A stretch of DNA of 64,000 bases. Source: Galbibacter orientalis DSM 19592. Its GTDB lineage: Bacteria; Bacteroidota; Bacteroidia; Flavobacteriales; Flavobacteriaceae. Below the pieces are notes generated by a model. The model saw only the letters and a program-made list of their open reading frames with translations. It had not been told where the DNA came from and did not search any database. This document shows positions 32,359 through 41,181 of the stretch, piece by piece (the first letter of the stretch is position 1; each line of letters begins with the position of its first letter). The DNA lies in assembly GCF_000260115.1 (NCBI RefSeq), contig NZ_JH651380.1, positions 434,001 to 498,000 on the forward strand, in the 5' to 3' direction. The position numbers and the translations under genes are program-made.

Positions 32359-33903
32359 ATGGCAAACATACATTTAGACATGCGAAAAATCAAACAACTA
32401 TATCGTTTACATACTCAAGGAGTTAGTAAGCGGAGCATCAGTAAACAACTTGGTATATCCAGGAATACTGTTCGCAAATACATCGAATTATTACTAAAGA
32501 GCAAGCTTACAAGTGAAGAGGTTGATAAGCTTGGTTTTGAAGATTTACGTATATTATTGCATATTGATGAGACCCACATAACGACTCGTCATGAGTATGT
32601 TTTTAAGTTATACCCAGAGGTAAGCAAACGCCTTAAAAAGGTTGGAGTTACTCGTTACATGATCTGGGAGGACTATTATCAAAATAAAAAGGTATTTATC
32701 TCTTATTCTAGATTTTGTCATTTGTATAGAGTTTGGTCTCGTACTCAAAATCCAGTCATGCGATTTAACCATAAGGCTGGGGATAAAATGTTTGTGGACT
32801 TCACAGGAAAGAAATTAGCTATCATAGATCCCGCTACTGGTTTACTAAAAGAAATGGAAGTATTTATTGCTGTACTAGGAGCAAGCGGCTATACCTATGT
32901 AGAAGCTTGTCGTTCACAAAAACGAGAGGATTTTATTGGGTGCATAGTAGGTGCATTACATTTTTTCGGAGGCGTTCCTAGAGCAATAGTAACTGATAAC
33001 TTAAAGTCAGCTGTTACAAAAAGTAGCAAGTATGAGCCTATCCTTAATGAGAGTTTATTGGCTATGGCAACTCATTATGATACCACGATACTTCCAACAA
33101 GAACCTATCGTCCAAGAGATAAGGCACTAGTAGAAAATGCTGTAAAGATTATCTACACAAGAGTTTTTGCTCCATTAAATGGGAATGATTATTATACCTT
33201 AAGTGCTTTAAATGAAGCTGTATTAGAACTCACGGGGAAGCATAATAAAATTAACTTTCAAGCAAGGGACTGTTCTAGGTTAGATTTATTTACATCTTTG
33301 GAGCAAGAAGAATTATTGCCATTGCCTACAGATAAATATCAACTACGTGCCTACCTAATGGGAACAGTATATAAGACCTCTCATATCCACATTAATAAAG
33401 ATAAGCATTATTACAGCGTTCCTTATCGTTATATAGGAAAGAAGGTTCGCATCATTTATACAAAAGACACCGTTGAAATTTACTATAAGCAAAAACGGAT
33501 TGCTGTTCATAAAAGAGGCTTAAAACGTCATGGTTACACTACCGATAGCGAGCATATGCCTTCAACACATCGTTATGTAGCTGATTGGAATCCTGACACC
33601 TTTTTAAATTGGGCTGAAGGTATTGGAGGCCATTGTAAAACTTTCATCACTTTATTATTAGGAAAAAGACAACATCCTGAACAATCCTATAAATCTTGTG
33701 CTGGTGTATTAGGGCTAGCTAAAAAAGTTGGGAATGAACGTCTTGATAATGCTTGTAAACGAGCTTTAGATTATGAACGCATCAATTATCAAAGTGTTAA
33801 AAGTATTCTTGAAAAAGGATTGGATTTTATACAGGAAGATACCAATACAGAATCTACAATCCCTAAGCATGGAAACATCAGAGGGGGCGATTATTATAAA
33901 TAA
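32359..33903 (+). CDS. istA: IS21-family transposase IstA
   Basis: A 514-residue transposase with an N-terminal HTH (QLYRLHTQGVSKRSISKQLGISRNTVRKYI) and an rve-type DDE core. The acidic residues are seen in KMFVDFTGKKL, AIVTDNLKSAVTK and ALVENAVKIIYTR. A C-terminal Mu-transposase-like domain (HYYSVPYRYIGKKVRIIYT) follows. Full length and apparently intact. It catalyses strand transfer together with IstB. Confidence 0.96.
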   Translation: MANIHLDMRKIKQLYRLHTQGVSKRSISKQLGISRNTVRKYIELLLKSKLTSEEVDKLGFEDLRILLHIDETHITTRHEYVFKLYPEVSKRLKKVGVTRYMIWEDYYQNKKVFISYSRFCHLYRVWSRTQNPVMRFNHKAGDKMFVDFTGKKLAIIDPATGLLKEMEVFIAVLGASGYTYVEACRSQKREDFIGCIVGALHFFGGVPRAIVTDNLKSAVTKSSKYEPILNESLLAMATHYDTTILPTRTYRPRDKALVENAVKIIYTRVFAPLNGNDYYTLSALNEAVLELTGKHNKINFQARDCSRLDLFTSLEQEELLPLPTDKYQLRAYLMGTVYKTSHIHINKDKHYYSVPYRYIGKKVRIIYTKDTVEIYYKQKRIAVHKRGLKRHGYTTDSEHMPSTHRYVADWNPDTFLNWAEGIGGHCKTFITLLLGKRQHPEQSYKSCAGVLGLAKKVGNERLDNACKRALDYERINYQSVKSILEKGLDFIQEDTNTESTIPKHGNIRGGDYYK

Positions 33904-33920
33904 TTAAATCATTATAAATT

Positions 33921-34667
33921 ATGAATGACCAAACATTACAACAAATGAAACAACTAAGGCTATATGGCATGCATAGAGCCTTTACGACAACACTAGAAGC
34001 AAATCATCTAGCATATACTAATGATGAGCTAGTAGCGTATTTATTACAATCTGAATGGGATGATAAACACAATAGAAAAATAGAACGATTAACCAAAGCA
34101 GCCAAGTTTAGATATAAAGCTTCTGTAGAAGAGATATCTTTTGAATCCAGCCGAATGATTGACAAAAACCTATTAATTAGGTTCACATCGTGCGAGTTTA
34201 TTAAAAACAAGGAAAACATACTCATTACAGGAAGCACAGGTGTTGGTAAAAGCTTTATTGCCTCAGCTATTGGATACCAAGCTTGTTCTCTAGGGTATAA
34301 AGTCAAATATTACAATATCAATAAGCTTTTTGCTAAACTCAAACTAGCTAAAGCAGACGGTTCATACATGAAAGAAATCGATAGAATAGAAAAACAGGAT
34401 TTGCTCATTCTTGATGATTTTGGACTTCAAGAACTTGATACTAATAAAAGACAAGCTTTTATGGAAATCATCGAAGACAGACATGGAAAACGTGCTACTA
34501 TCATAGCCTCACAACTACCAATTATGGGATGGCATCAAATTATCGGAGAACAAACTATTGCTGATGCTATTTTAGATCGACTGGTACATGCAGCACATAG
34601 AGTGGAACTTAAAGGTGAATCCATGAGAAAAAAAGAAAAAACAATGATAAATTTTATATTTTTATAA
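33921..34667 (+). CDS. istB: IS21-family helper ATPase IstB
   Basis: A 248-residue DnaC-like AAA+ ATPase, 17 bases after istA. The IstB N-terminal region reads MKQLRLYGMHRAFTTTLEA, then Walker A ITGSTGVGKSFIASAIG, Walker B DLLILDDFGLQ, and sensor segment IIASQLPIMGWHQIIGEQTIADAILDRLVH. It regulates target choice and activates IstA. Intact. Confidence 0.96.
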   Translation: MNDQTLQQMKQLRLYGMHRAFTTTLEANHLAYTNDELVAYLLQSEWDDKHNRKIERLTKAAKFRYKASVEEISFESSRMIDKNLLIRFTSCEFIKNKENILITGSTGVGKSFIASAIGYQACSLGYKVKYYNINKLFAKLKLAKADGSYMKEIDRIEKQDLLILDDFGLQELDTNKRQAFMEIIEDRHGKRATIIASQLPIMGWHQIIGEQTIADAILDRLVHAAHRVELKGESMRKKEKTMINFIFL

Positions 34668-34720
34668 GCACAAAACTGCTCTTTTTAGAACCTGTTTTAC
34701 TATGCTCAATTTAAACAGGA

Positions 34721-35176
34721 ATGGGTGGGTCAACTTTACAGGAATTTACAAATACAGGTGTTAATGCGGTGGAACTTTCACATATTAATCATAAAATTGG
34801 AGCCAGTGTGGGTTTACATCTTGACATTCCTATCTATGATGGGAACAGGCGAAAGTATATGCTGGATCAATATAAATTGAAAAAGGAAAATTTAGAAAGG
34901 TATAAGAAAAATGATGCCGTTAAGCTGAATAATGATCTAAAGGCATTGCATAATCAGGTAGACGCCTTACAGAATCAAATGATTCTGCTTAATAAACAAT
35001 TGGATCAGTATGCCCATATCCAAGAAATCTATAAAGAAAAGTTCGTGCAGGGACAGGTTTCTATTGTTGATTATTTAAATGTGATTCAGAATTATAAATC
35101 GAACATGTATACCAAATTACAAGCACAAACAAATTTATGGCTTTTAAAAAGTCAGTTTAACTATACAAATTGGTAA
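34721..35176 (+). pseudogene. TolC-family outer-membrane efflux protein, 5'-truncated by IS21
   Basis: Only the C-terminal half of an outer-membrane efflux protein is left. It includes GASVGLHLDIPIYDGNRRKYMLDQYKLKKENL, long alpha-helical heptads, and VQGQVSIVDYLNVIQNYKSN. A full TolC protein has roughly 420-500 residues; this frame has 151. An ATG at 34721 inside the IS right end happens to be in frame and could start a chimeric peptide, but it would have no signal peptide. The missing 5' half is not found left of the IS. The adaptor gene follows within 3 bases, so this was the first gene of a tripartite efflux operon. Confidence 0.88.
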
Positions 35177-35178
35177 TT

Positions 35179-36102
35179 ATGAAGATAGATATCTCAAAAT
35201 TCTATTTGGTATTCATTTTTTTGATAATAGCGATTGGATGCAATACACCTCCTGTACCTCAAAATAAAGCTAAGACCTTTGTTAGGGTTCAAACAACAAC
35301 AGTTAAAAAAGGTACTATTGATCAATATCGTTTATTTAATGGAGTTACCAAATATCAGCGAAAGGAAGCTATCCGAGCCAACGTAACTGGATATATTTCT
35401 ACAATCAATTTTGAGGTTGGTAATTCTATTAATAAAGGGCAAGTTTTATGCTACATAAGAACAAAAGAACAACAAGCTCTTGGAGCTGCTGTAAAAATAG
35501 ATAGTTCTCTGGCAAAACTTACCATTCCTATGGATATAAAAAGTAAGGCGACTGGGGTAGTTTCCATTATAAATTATAATGAGAATAGTTATGTTTCAGA
35601 AGGGGCTATTATAGCCACTGTTACACAACCAAATTCGTTGACTATACAAGTAAGTATTCCTTTCGATCAAAGTAAAGAAATAAACAAGGGAATGCCTTGT
35701 GAGGTTATTTTAAAAGACACCACCATCAATGCTAAAATTAGTCAACAATTGCCCATAATTGAACCTTTGACCCAAAATCAACAATTTTTAATTGAAATGC
35801 CAAAGATTGTTTTACCAGAAAGCTTAAAAGTACAGATTCGAATGTTGGGAAAAATAGCTATGAATGCGATGGTACTTCCCAAATCTGCCATACAGACTAA
35901 TGAACTGCAAACTAAGTTTTGGGTTATGAAAGTTTTAAATGATTCTTTAGCTGTAAAAATTAATGTAATTCCATTATTGGAAAATGATTCTTTGGTTCAA
36001 ATAAAATCAACTATGTTAGATTATAAAGATACTATTATTATTAAGGGAGCATATCAATTACAAGATACTACTGTAGTCCGTATTGAAAATCCAGCGCCAT
36101 GA
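35179..36102 (+). CDS. RND efflux periplasmic adaptor lipoprotein (HlyD/MFP family)
   Basis: From ATG 35179 the protein has 307 residues; the TTG at 35170 overlaps the TolC stop and is unlikely. The lipobox is FLIIAIGC. The membrane-fusion-protein fold shows as a split lipoyl domain: FNGVTKYQRKEAIRANVTGYISTINFEVGNSINKGQVLCYI and KATGVVSIINYNENSYVSEGAIIATV. Beta-barrel strands and a proximal domain follow. The usual long alpha-hairpin between the lipoyl halves is very short, so the adaptor is of the compact type. It bridges the inner-membrane pump to an outer-membrane channel. Its end overlaps the pump start (ATGA). Confidence 0.9.
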   Translation: MKIDISKFYLVFIFLIIAIGCNTPPVPQNKAKTFVRVQTTTVKKGTIDQYRLFNGVTKYQRKEAIRANVTGYISTINFEVGNSINKGQVLCYIRTKEQQALGAAVKIDSSLAKLTIPMDIKSKATGVVSIINYNENSYVSEGAIIATVTQPNSLTIQVSIPFDQSKEINKGMPCEVILKDTTINAKISQQLPIIEPLTQNQQFLIEMPKIVLPESLKVQIRMLGKIAMNAMVLPKSAIQTNELQTKFWVMKVLNDSLAVKINVIPLLENDSLVQIKSTMLDYKDTIIIKGAYQLQDTTVVRIENPAP

Positions 36103-39100
36103 ATGTTAACTTCGTAAAATACAAATATCCTTTTTTGATTTTGGCAATACTCATCTTAGCTGGTGGGCTTTTTTCTTACCAAAAATTAAAAACAGGATTG
36201 TTTCCGGATATCACTTTTCCAAAGATCAAAGTAATTGCTGATGCAGGACAACAACCAGTGGATAAAATGATGACAGCGGTTACCATTCCTCTAGAAAATG
36301 CATTGAGACGAACAGAAGGATTACAATATATTAAAAGTACTACCTCTCGTGGAAGTTGTGAGATTTCCGTATTTCTAGATTGGGATATGGATATTAATAT
36401 AGCTAAATCTCAAATAGAATCCTATATTAATCAATCACAGGGAAGTATTCTCCCAAACACCAATTTTTTAGTAGAGAAAATGAACCCTTCCATATTGCCA
36501 GTTATAGGCTATTCTTTGGAAGGAGATAATTACTCTTTGGTAGATTTAAAGAAAATAGCTAAATATCAAATAAAGCCCTATTTGGCTGCAAGTCCAGGAG
36601 TTGCAGATGTGGTGGTGGTTGGGGGGAAGGAAAAAGAGTATCAGGTGGTATTGGATCCTGTAAAGTTCAATAAGTTTGGAATTGGTATTTCTACAGTTAA
36701 GAATGCTATTGTCAATGCCAATATTCTTCAATCCAATGGGTATATTGCAGATCATAATCGTTTGTATCTAACACTTACTGATAATGCCATAACTCAAAGA
36801 ACCGATTTGGAAAATATCCCAATTATTAATACTTCCAGTGGATTTATTCGCTTAAAGGATATTGCTTCTATTGATATTAAAGAGGTAAAAGAATATGTTA
36901 GAATTTTGGCCAATGGGAAAAATACACCTCTTATTGCCATAGTGAAACAATCAACAGCCAATTTAATGGAGGTTACCACTGAAACAGAGAAAAAAATTGA
37001 TGAATTGGCAAGCATTTTGCCCAAAGGAATTTATCTAAAACCTTACTATAAGCAAGCCGATTTTGTAGGTGAAAGCATTCGTAGTATAAAAGATGTCCTA
37101 TGGATTGGACTTTTATTAGCATTGTTTGTTGTTGTTTATTTTTTAAAATCAATTTCAGCAAGTTTATTGGTGCTGTTTTCCATTCCTATTTCTTTATCGC
37201 TTACCTTGATTGGTTTAGATATTATGGGTTACTCGTTTAATATTATGACCCTTGGAGCTATTGCAGCTGCAATAGGCCTGATGATAGATGACGTGGTAAT
37301 TGTGATAGAACAAATCCATAAAATTAGAGAGGAAAATCTTGAAGAATCTATTGGAGGGATTGTTCACAGAAGTATTCAATATTTATTTCCAGCAATGATA
37401 GGGTCATCTCTTAGCACATTAGTTATATTCATCCCTTTTATACTTATGACAGGAGTAGCAGGGGCTTATTTCAAAGTAATGGCCTTTACAATGGTTATTG
37501 CGCTCATTGCTTCCTTTGTCGTTTCGTGGTTGGTGTTACCCGTTTTAGCGATTTTTTTATCCAAGGGATCTCATAAAAAGAATATAAAGAGACAAAGTAC
37601 CAAATGGATACACTTTATTTTAAGGCGTCCAATTATTGGAGTTTTATTTGCTTTTTTATGTGTTTTAATTCTACTGGCTGTTCCTTCTAGATTAACCACG
37701 GGTTTTTTACCCGAAATGGACGAGGGGAGTATTGTGTTGGATTTTAATAGTCCACCTGGTACAACCTTGGAGGAAACCAACCGAATGCTTTCAGAGGTTA
37801 ATCATATATTGAACAATCAAGAAGAGGTGGAGGCGTACTCTGCTCGTATGGGAACTCAAATGGGCTTTTTTATTACGGAACCAAACCGTGGGGATTACCT
37901 CATAAAATTAAAAGATTCTAAAAATAAAACTACAACAGCCGTAGCCGATGAAATAAGACAAAAATTAGAGATGTCAATTCCGCAACTTACGGTAGATTTT
38001 GGCCAGGTTATTGGTGATATGTTGGGAGATTTAATGAGTTCTGTACAACCAATAGAAATAAAAGTATTTGGATCGGATGTGAAAACACTTCAAATACTTT
38101 CAAAACAAATTGCTGCTGAGATAAAACAGGTGGATGGAACTGTTGATGTAAATGATGGAGTAATTGTTGCCGGACCTACGCTCTCAATAATACCAAATAC
38201 CTATACACTTTCTCAATTGGGACTTACAGCAAATGATTTACAATTACAATTACAAACCCAAATAGAAGGGATGGTAGTGAGTACTATATATGAAAACGAA
38301 CAAATAGTGCCTATTCGTTTGATATATTCCAATATTAAAAATTTAGACATTGATAATATCAGGAATACTAAAATAATATTACCAAATGGATCATCAATTG
38401 CTATTGATAAAGTAGCTTCCATAACTTTAGGAAAAGGAGTGGCTGAAATTAATAGAGAAAACCAAAAATCCATGGGGGTAATTACTGCACGATTGGATCA
38501 GCGTGATCTAGGATCTGCCGTAGTGGAAATCAAGAATCTAATAACCGAAAAAATCAGTATTCCAAGTGGATATCACATAGCTTATGGGGGAGCTTATAAA
38601 GAACAACAACAGGCATTTCAGGAATTGTTATTAATTCTAATTAGTGCTTTTTTATTAGTCTTTATGATTATTCTCTGTTTGTTTCGAAAGCTTATTATTG
38701 CTATTATGATACTCATTATAGGAGTGCTCGGGGTTGCAGGTTGTTTGTTAAGTCTTTTTATTACAGGAACCCCATTGAATGTTGGAAGTTATACAGGGAT
38801 TATCATGATTGTTGGGATTTTAGGGGAGAACAGCATCTTTACCTATTTACAGTTTTTAGAGACAGATACAAAGTGGTCTGTTTTAAAAAGGATCGAATAT
38901 GCCATAGCTGAAAGGTTGCGACCAAAGCTAATGACAACTACCGCCGCAATGATGGCTTTGATTCCTTTGGCACTTGGTATCGGAACGGGTGCACAATTAC
39001 ATCAACCATTAGCTATTGCGGTTATTGGAGGGCTACTATTTGCTTTGCCACTTTTATTAGTGGTATTGCCTACAATGCTTGAATACATTGAAAAAAAGAG

Positions 39101-39107
39101 AAAGTGA
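36099..39107 (+). CDS. RND efflux inner-membrane transporter
   Basis: A 1,002-residue RND pump with the usual 12 membrane segments and two large periplasmic loops. It starts with NFVKYKYPFLILAILILAGGLFSYQKLKTGLFPDITFPKI. TM4 carries the proton-relay motif in IAAAIGLMIDDVVIVIEQ. The porter domains include IKSTTSRGSCEISVFLDWDMD and EMDEGSIVLDFNSPPGTTLEETN. The second half repeats the TM pattern, with MIVGILGENSIFTYLQ and PKLMTTTAAMMALIPLALG. The substrate is unknown; the absence of a Met-rich cluster argues weakly against a copper exporter. Encoded with its adaptor, but the cognate TolC gene is broken. Confidence 0.94.
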   Translation: MNVNFVKYKYPFLILAILILAGGLFSYQKLKTGLFPDITFPKIKVIADAGQQPVDKMMTAVTIPLENALRRTEGLQYIKSTTSRGSCEISVFLDWDMDINIAKSQIESYINQSQGSILPNTNFLVEKMNPSILPVIGYSLEGDNYSLVDLKKIAKYQIKPYLAASPGVADVVVVGGKEKEYQVVLDPVKFNKFGIGISTVKNAIVNANILQSNGYIADHNRLYLTLTDNAITQRTDLENIPIINTSSGFIRLKDIASIDIKEVKEYVRILANGKNTPLIAIVKQSTANLMEVTTETEKKIDELASILPKGIYLKPYYKQADFVGESIRSIKDVLWIGLLLALFVVVYFLKSISASLLVLFSIPISLSLTLIGLDIMGYSFNIMTLGAIAAAIGLMIDDVVIVIEQIHKIREENLEESIGGIVHRSIQYLFPAMIGSSLSTLVIFIPFILMTGVAGAYFKVMAFTMVIALIASFVVSWLVLPVLAIFLSKGSHKKNIKRQSTKWIHFILRRPIIGVLFAFLCVLILLAVPSRLTTGFLPEMDEGSIVLDFNSPPGTTLEETNRMLSEVNHILNNQEEVEAYSARMGTQMGFFITEPNRGDYLIKLKDSKNKTTTAVADEIRQKLEMSIPQLTVDFGQVIGDMLGDLMSSVQPIEIKVFGSDVKTLQILSKQIAAEIKQVDGTVDVNDGVIVAGPTLSIIPNTYTLSQLGLTANDLQLQLQTQIEGMVVSTIYENEQIVPIRLIYSNIKNLDIDNIRNTKIILPNGSSIAIDKVASITLGKGVAEINRENQKSMGVITARLDQRDLGSAVVEIKNLITEKISIPSGYHIAYGGAYKEQQQAFQELLLILISAFLLVFMIILCLFRKLIIAIMILIIGVLGVAGCLLSLFITGTPLNVGSYTGIIMIVGILGENSIFTYLQFLETDTKWSVLKRIEYAIAERLRPKLMTTTAAMMALIPLALGIGTGAQLHQPLAIAVIGGLLFALPLLLVVLPTMLEYIEKKRK

Positions 39108-39153
39108 TAAAAGGAATATTGATTTTTAAATTGAAAGAACTAACTTTAATACT

Positions 39154-39831
39154 ATGAAAATATTAATTGCAGAGGATGAATTTTCTTTACAGCAGTCTAT
39201 TGCCATTTATCTTGAAAAGCAAGGGAATGTGTGCGAAGTGGCTTCAGATTTTAATGAAGCGTCTTATAAGGTGTCACTATATGATTATGATATTGTTATA
39301 CTGGATCTCAATTTGTTGACTGGGAGTGGGATTGATATCTTGAAGCAGTTGAAGAAGGAACAGGATGCTAATACCGCTGTTATTATTATATCTGCAAATA
39401 ATTCTTTGGATGATAAATTAAAAGGTTTGGATCTCGGAGCAGATGATTATTTAACAAAACCATTTCATTTAGCGGAGCTTAATTCCCGAGTAAAGGCCAT
39501 CTTAAGAAGGCAAAAGTTTGGAGGAGGTACAATTGTTGTTTTTAACGAGATTAAAATAGATACTGATGGACATGTGGTTACAGTGGGAGAAAAAGTGATT
39601 GTACTCACTAAAAAAGAATATGATTTGTTACTTTTTTTTGTAACCAATAAAAATAGGGTACTATCCAAGGAAATTATAGCAGAACACCTCTGGGGAGACA
39701 ACAGTGATTTAATTGACAATTTTGATTTTATTTATGTGCATGTCAATAATTTACGAAAAAAACTCACGAAAGAAGGAGCAAAATATATTAAAACAGCCTA
39801 TGGAAGTGGGTACAAATTCATAGATGATTAA
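39154..39831 (+). CDS. OmpR/PhoB-family response regulator
   Basis: A 225-residue protein. The receiver domain has the acidic pair in LIAEDE, the phospho-acceptor Asp51 in DIVILDLNLLTGSG, and Lys in DDYLTKPFHLAEL. A winged-helix C-terminal domain follows (VVTVGEKVIVLTKKEYDLLLFFVTNKNRVLSKEIIAEHLWG, FIYVHVNNLRKKL, IKTAYGSGYKFID). It directly precedes its kinase, with the kinase ATG right after the stop. It is the obvious candidate to bind the 7-4-7 direct repeats found before four nearby genes (inference). Confidence 0.96.
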   Translation: MKILIAEDEFSLQQSIAIYLEKQGNVCEVASDFNEASYKVSLYDYDIVILDLNLLTGSGIDILKQLKKEQDANTAVIIISANNSLDDKLKGLDLGADDYLTKPFHLAELNSRVKAILRRQKFGGGTIVVFNEIKIDTDGHVVTVGEKVIVLTKKEYDLLLFFVTNKNRVLSKEIIAEHLWGDNSDLIDNFDFIYVHVNNLRKKLTKEGAKYIKTAYGSGYKFIDD

Positions 39832-41088
39832 ATGAATAAGAATAGGAAAAAGGTAGGTCTCATACAAAAGACTTCCAATATTTTTATAATGGTAAGCTTA
39901 CTGTTAATGTCTTTAAGTTCAATTGCGCTTTATTTTTATTTACGAAATATTTTGGAAGTGGAAATTGAGGAGCAGTTGTATTCTACAGCTGCTAGGATTG
40001 AAAGTTCACTGGAAGCGGGTAAAAATCCATATTCATTGCCGCCAGCAGTAGAAGTAGCTACTTCCAATAAATCTCTTCCTGATATTTTGAAAGATACCTT
40101 AATTTATGACCCTTCACAAGATGAGATAGAACTTTTTAGGGAACTTTCAAGTTTTAAAAAAATCAATAATATTAATTATAAAATCACAGTGCGTGATCTT
40201 GTAGTGGAATCTGAAAATATATTGATGGCCATAATTATTTCCTATTTATTAATTATTATAACGGTATTTGTAGTGTTGTATTACTTTAACAAAGTAGGAA
40301 ATTCCTATTTGTGGAAACCATTTTTTAATACGTTGGAACAAATAAAAGAATTTTCTCTATCCACTAAAGAACCAGTAGCACTGTCAATCTCTAATATTAG
40401 AGAGTTTAGTGAACTGAATACCCAAGTAAAAATACTTACTGATAAAGTAAGGGGAGATTATAACAATCTAAAGCAATTTACAGAGGATGTTTCCCATGAA
40501 TTACAAACTCCCTTGGCCATCATGCAGGTTAAAATAGAGAGTGTTATAAATGATGCACCATTAAGCAACCAACAATATGATCAGTTGACATCCATTCAAA
40601 AAGATATTAAGCGAGTAACTCAAATGAATAAGGGATTGACACTGCTTACAAAAATAGAGAACAATCAATTTATAAACCCAAAACAAGTTTCATTGACTTC
40701 TATCGTAGAGGGGAATATTGCTAATTTTAAAGAGATATTCCAACAAGATATTCAGTTCGTAAATGAAAATGAGCTTTTGGTGACTATGGATTACCATTTG
40801 GCAGAAATTCTATGTAATAATTTAATTTCCAATGCTATTAAGCATCACATAGGTAGTGGGGATATAGTTATTGAAATTACTAAAGAGCATTTATCTGTAT
40901 GTAATAAGGGGGAGAAACCAATTTTACATGCAGATCGGATATTCAATCGTTTTTATAAAGAAAATGAGAGTGTGAAATCCACTGGTTTAGGGCTTGCCAT
41001 TGCAAAGAAGATTTGCGATATGTATAATTTTAAGCTTACCTATACATTCGAAAAAGGATTCCATATATTTTTAGTTCAATTTTCATAA
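39832..41088 (+). CDS. Two-component sensor histidine kinase
   Basis: A 418-residue membrane kinase. TM1 spans about 14-35 and TM2 about 130-152, enclosing a small periplasmic sensor of about 95 residues (ILEVEIEEQLYSTAARIESSLEAGKNPYS). The H-box is FTEDVSHELQTPLAIMQVKIE with phospho-His222, the N-box LCNNLISNAIKHH, and the G-box STGLGLAIAKKICD. It pairs with the response regulator encoded immediately before it. The signal is unknown; the gene set it probably controls suggests envelope stress or a cationic agent (inference). Confidence 0.95.
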   Translation: MNKNRKKVGLIQKTSNIFIMVSLLLMSLSSIALYFYLRNILEVEIEEQLYSTAARIESSLEAGKNPYSLPPAVEVATSNKSLPDILKDTLIYDPSQDEIELFRELSSFKKINNINYKITVRDLVVESENILMAIIISYLLIIITVFVVLYYFNKVGNSYLWKPFFNTLEQIKEFSLSTKEPVALSISNIREFSELNTQVKILTDKVRGDYNNLKQFTEDVSHELQTPLAIMQVKIESVINDAPLSNQQYDQLTSIQKDIKRVTQMNKGLTLLTKIENNQFINPKQVSLTSIVEGNIANFKEIFQQDIQFVNENELLVTMDYHLAEILCNNLISNAIKHHIGSGDIVIEITKEHLSVCNKGEKPILHADRIFNRFYKENESVKSTGLGLAIAKKICDMYNFKLTYTFEKGFHIFLVQFS

Positions 41089-41129
41089 ATAACTAAGTGT
41101 TAACCACTAAGTAATAATTTAATTTTCCA

Positions 41130-41164
41130 CTTTAAACCATCTTTAAATTTGCTTTTTAAGTTTA
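41130..41164 (+). promoter_or_regulatory. Response-regulator box and promoter, site A (TonB receptor)
   Basis: CTTTAAA (41130-41136), CCAT, CTTTAAA (41141-41147), then 9 bases, then TAAGTTTA (41157-41164). The predicted transcript begins just before ATG 41182, which rules out the upstream TTG at 41149 as the start. Same geometry as sites B, C and D. Confidence 0.75.
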
Positions 41165-41181
41165 TCCAAAATTCAGACATA

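Larger units (their letters stand above)
32210..34746 (+). mobile_element. IS21-family insertion sequence
   Basis: The element contains istA and istB. The left end has four repeats of a TGnnnAAAGTGACCCA-like unit, starting at 32216, 32239, 32262 and 32286. The right end has the inverted unit at 34726-34740 and a partial one at 34706-34717. The outermost bases AAATTCyTG are shared by both ends, giving borders near 32210 and 34746 (uncertain by a few bases). No target duplication is seen, which suggests that DNA was lost or rearranged at this site. The right edge cuts a TolC gene. Confidence 0.92.

Noticed and set aside
41144-41151. TAAATTTG as the -7 element of the TonB receptor promoter
   Set aside because: It overlaps the second regulator box, whereas TAAGTTTA at 41157 has the same 9-base spacing as at the other three sites.
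41149-41181. TTG at 41149 as start of the TonB receptor
   Set aside because: It lies upstream of the predicted promoter element and would put residues before the signal peptide; ATG 41182 fits better.
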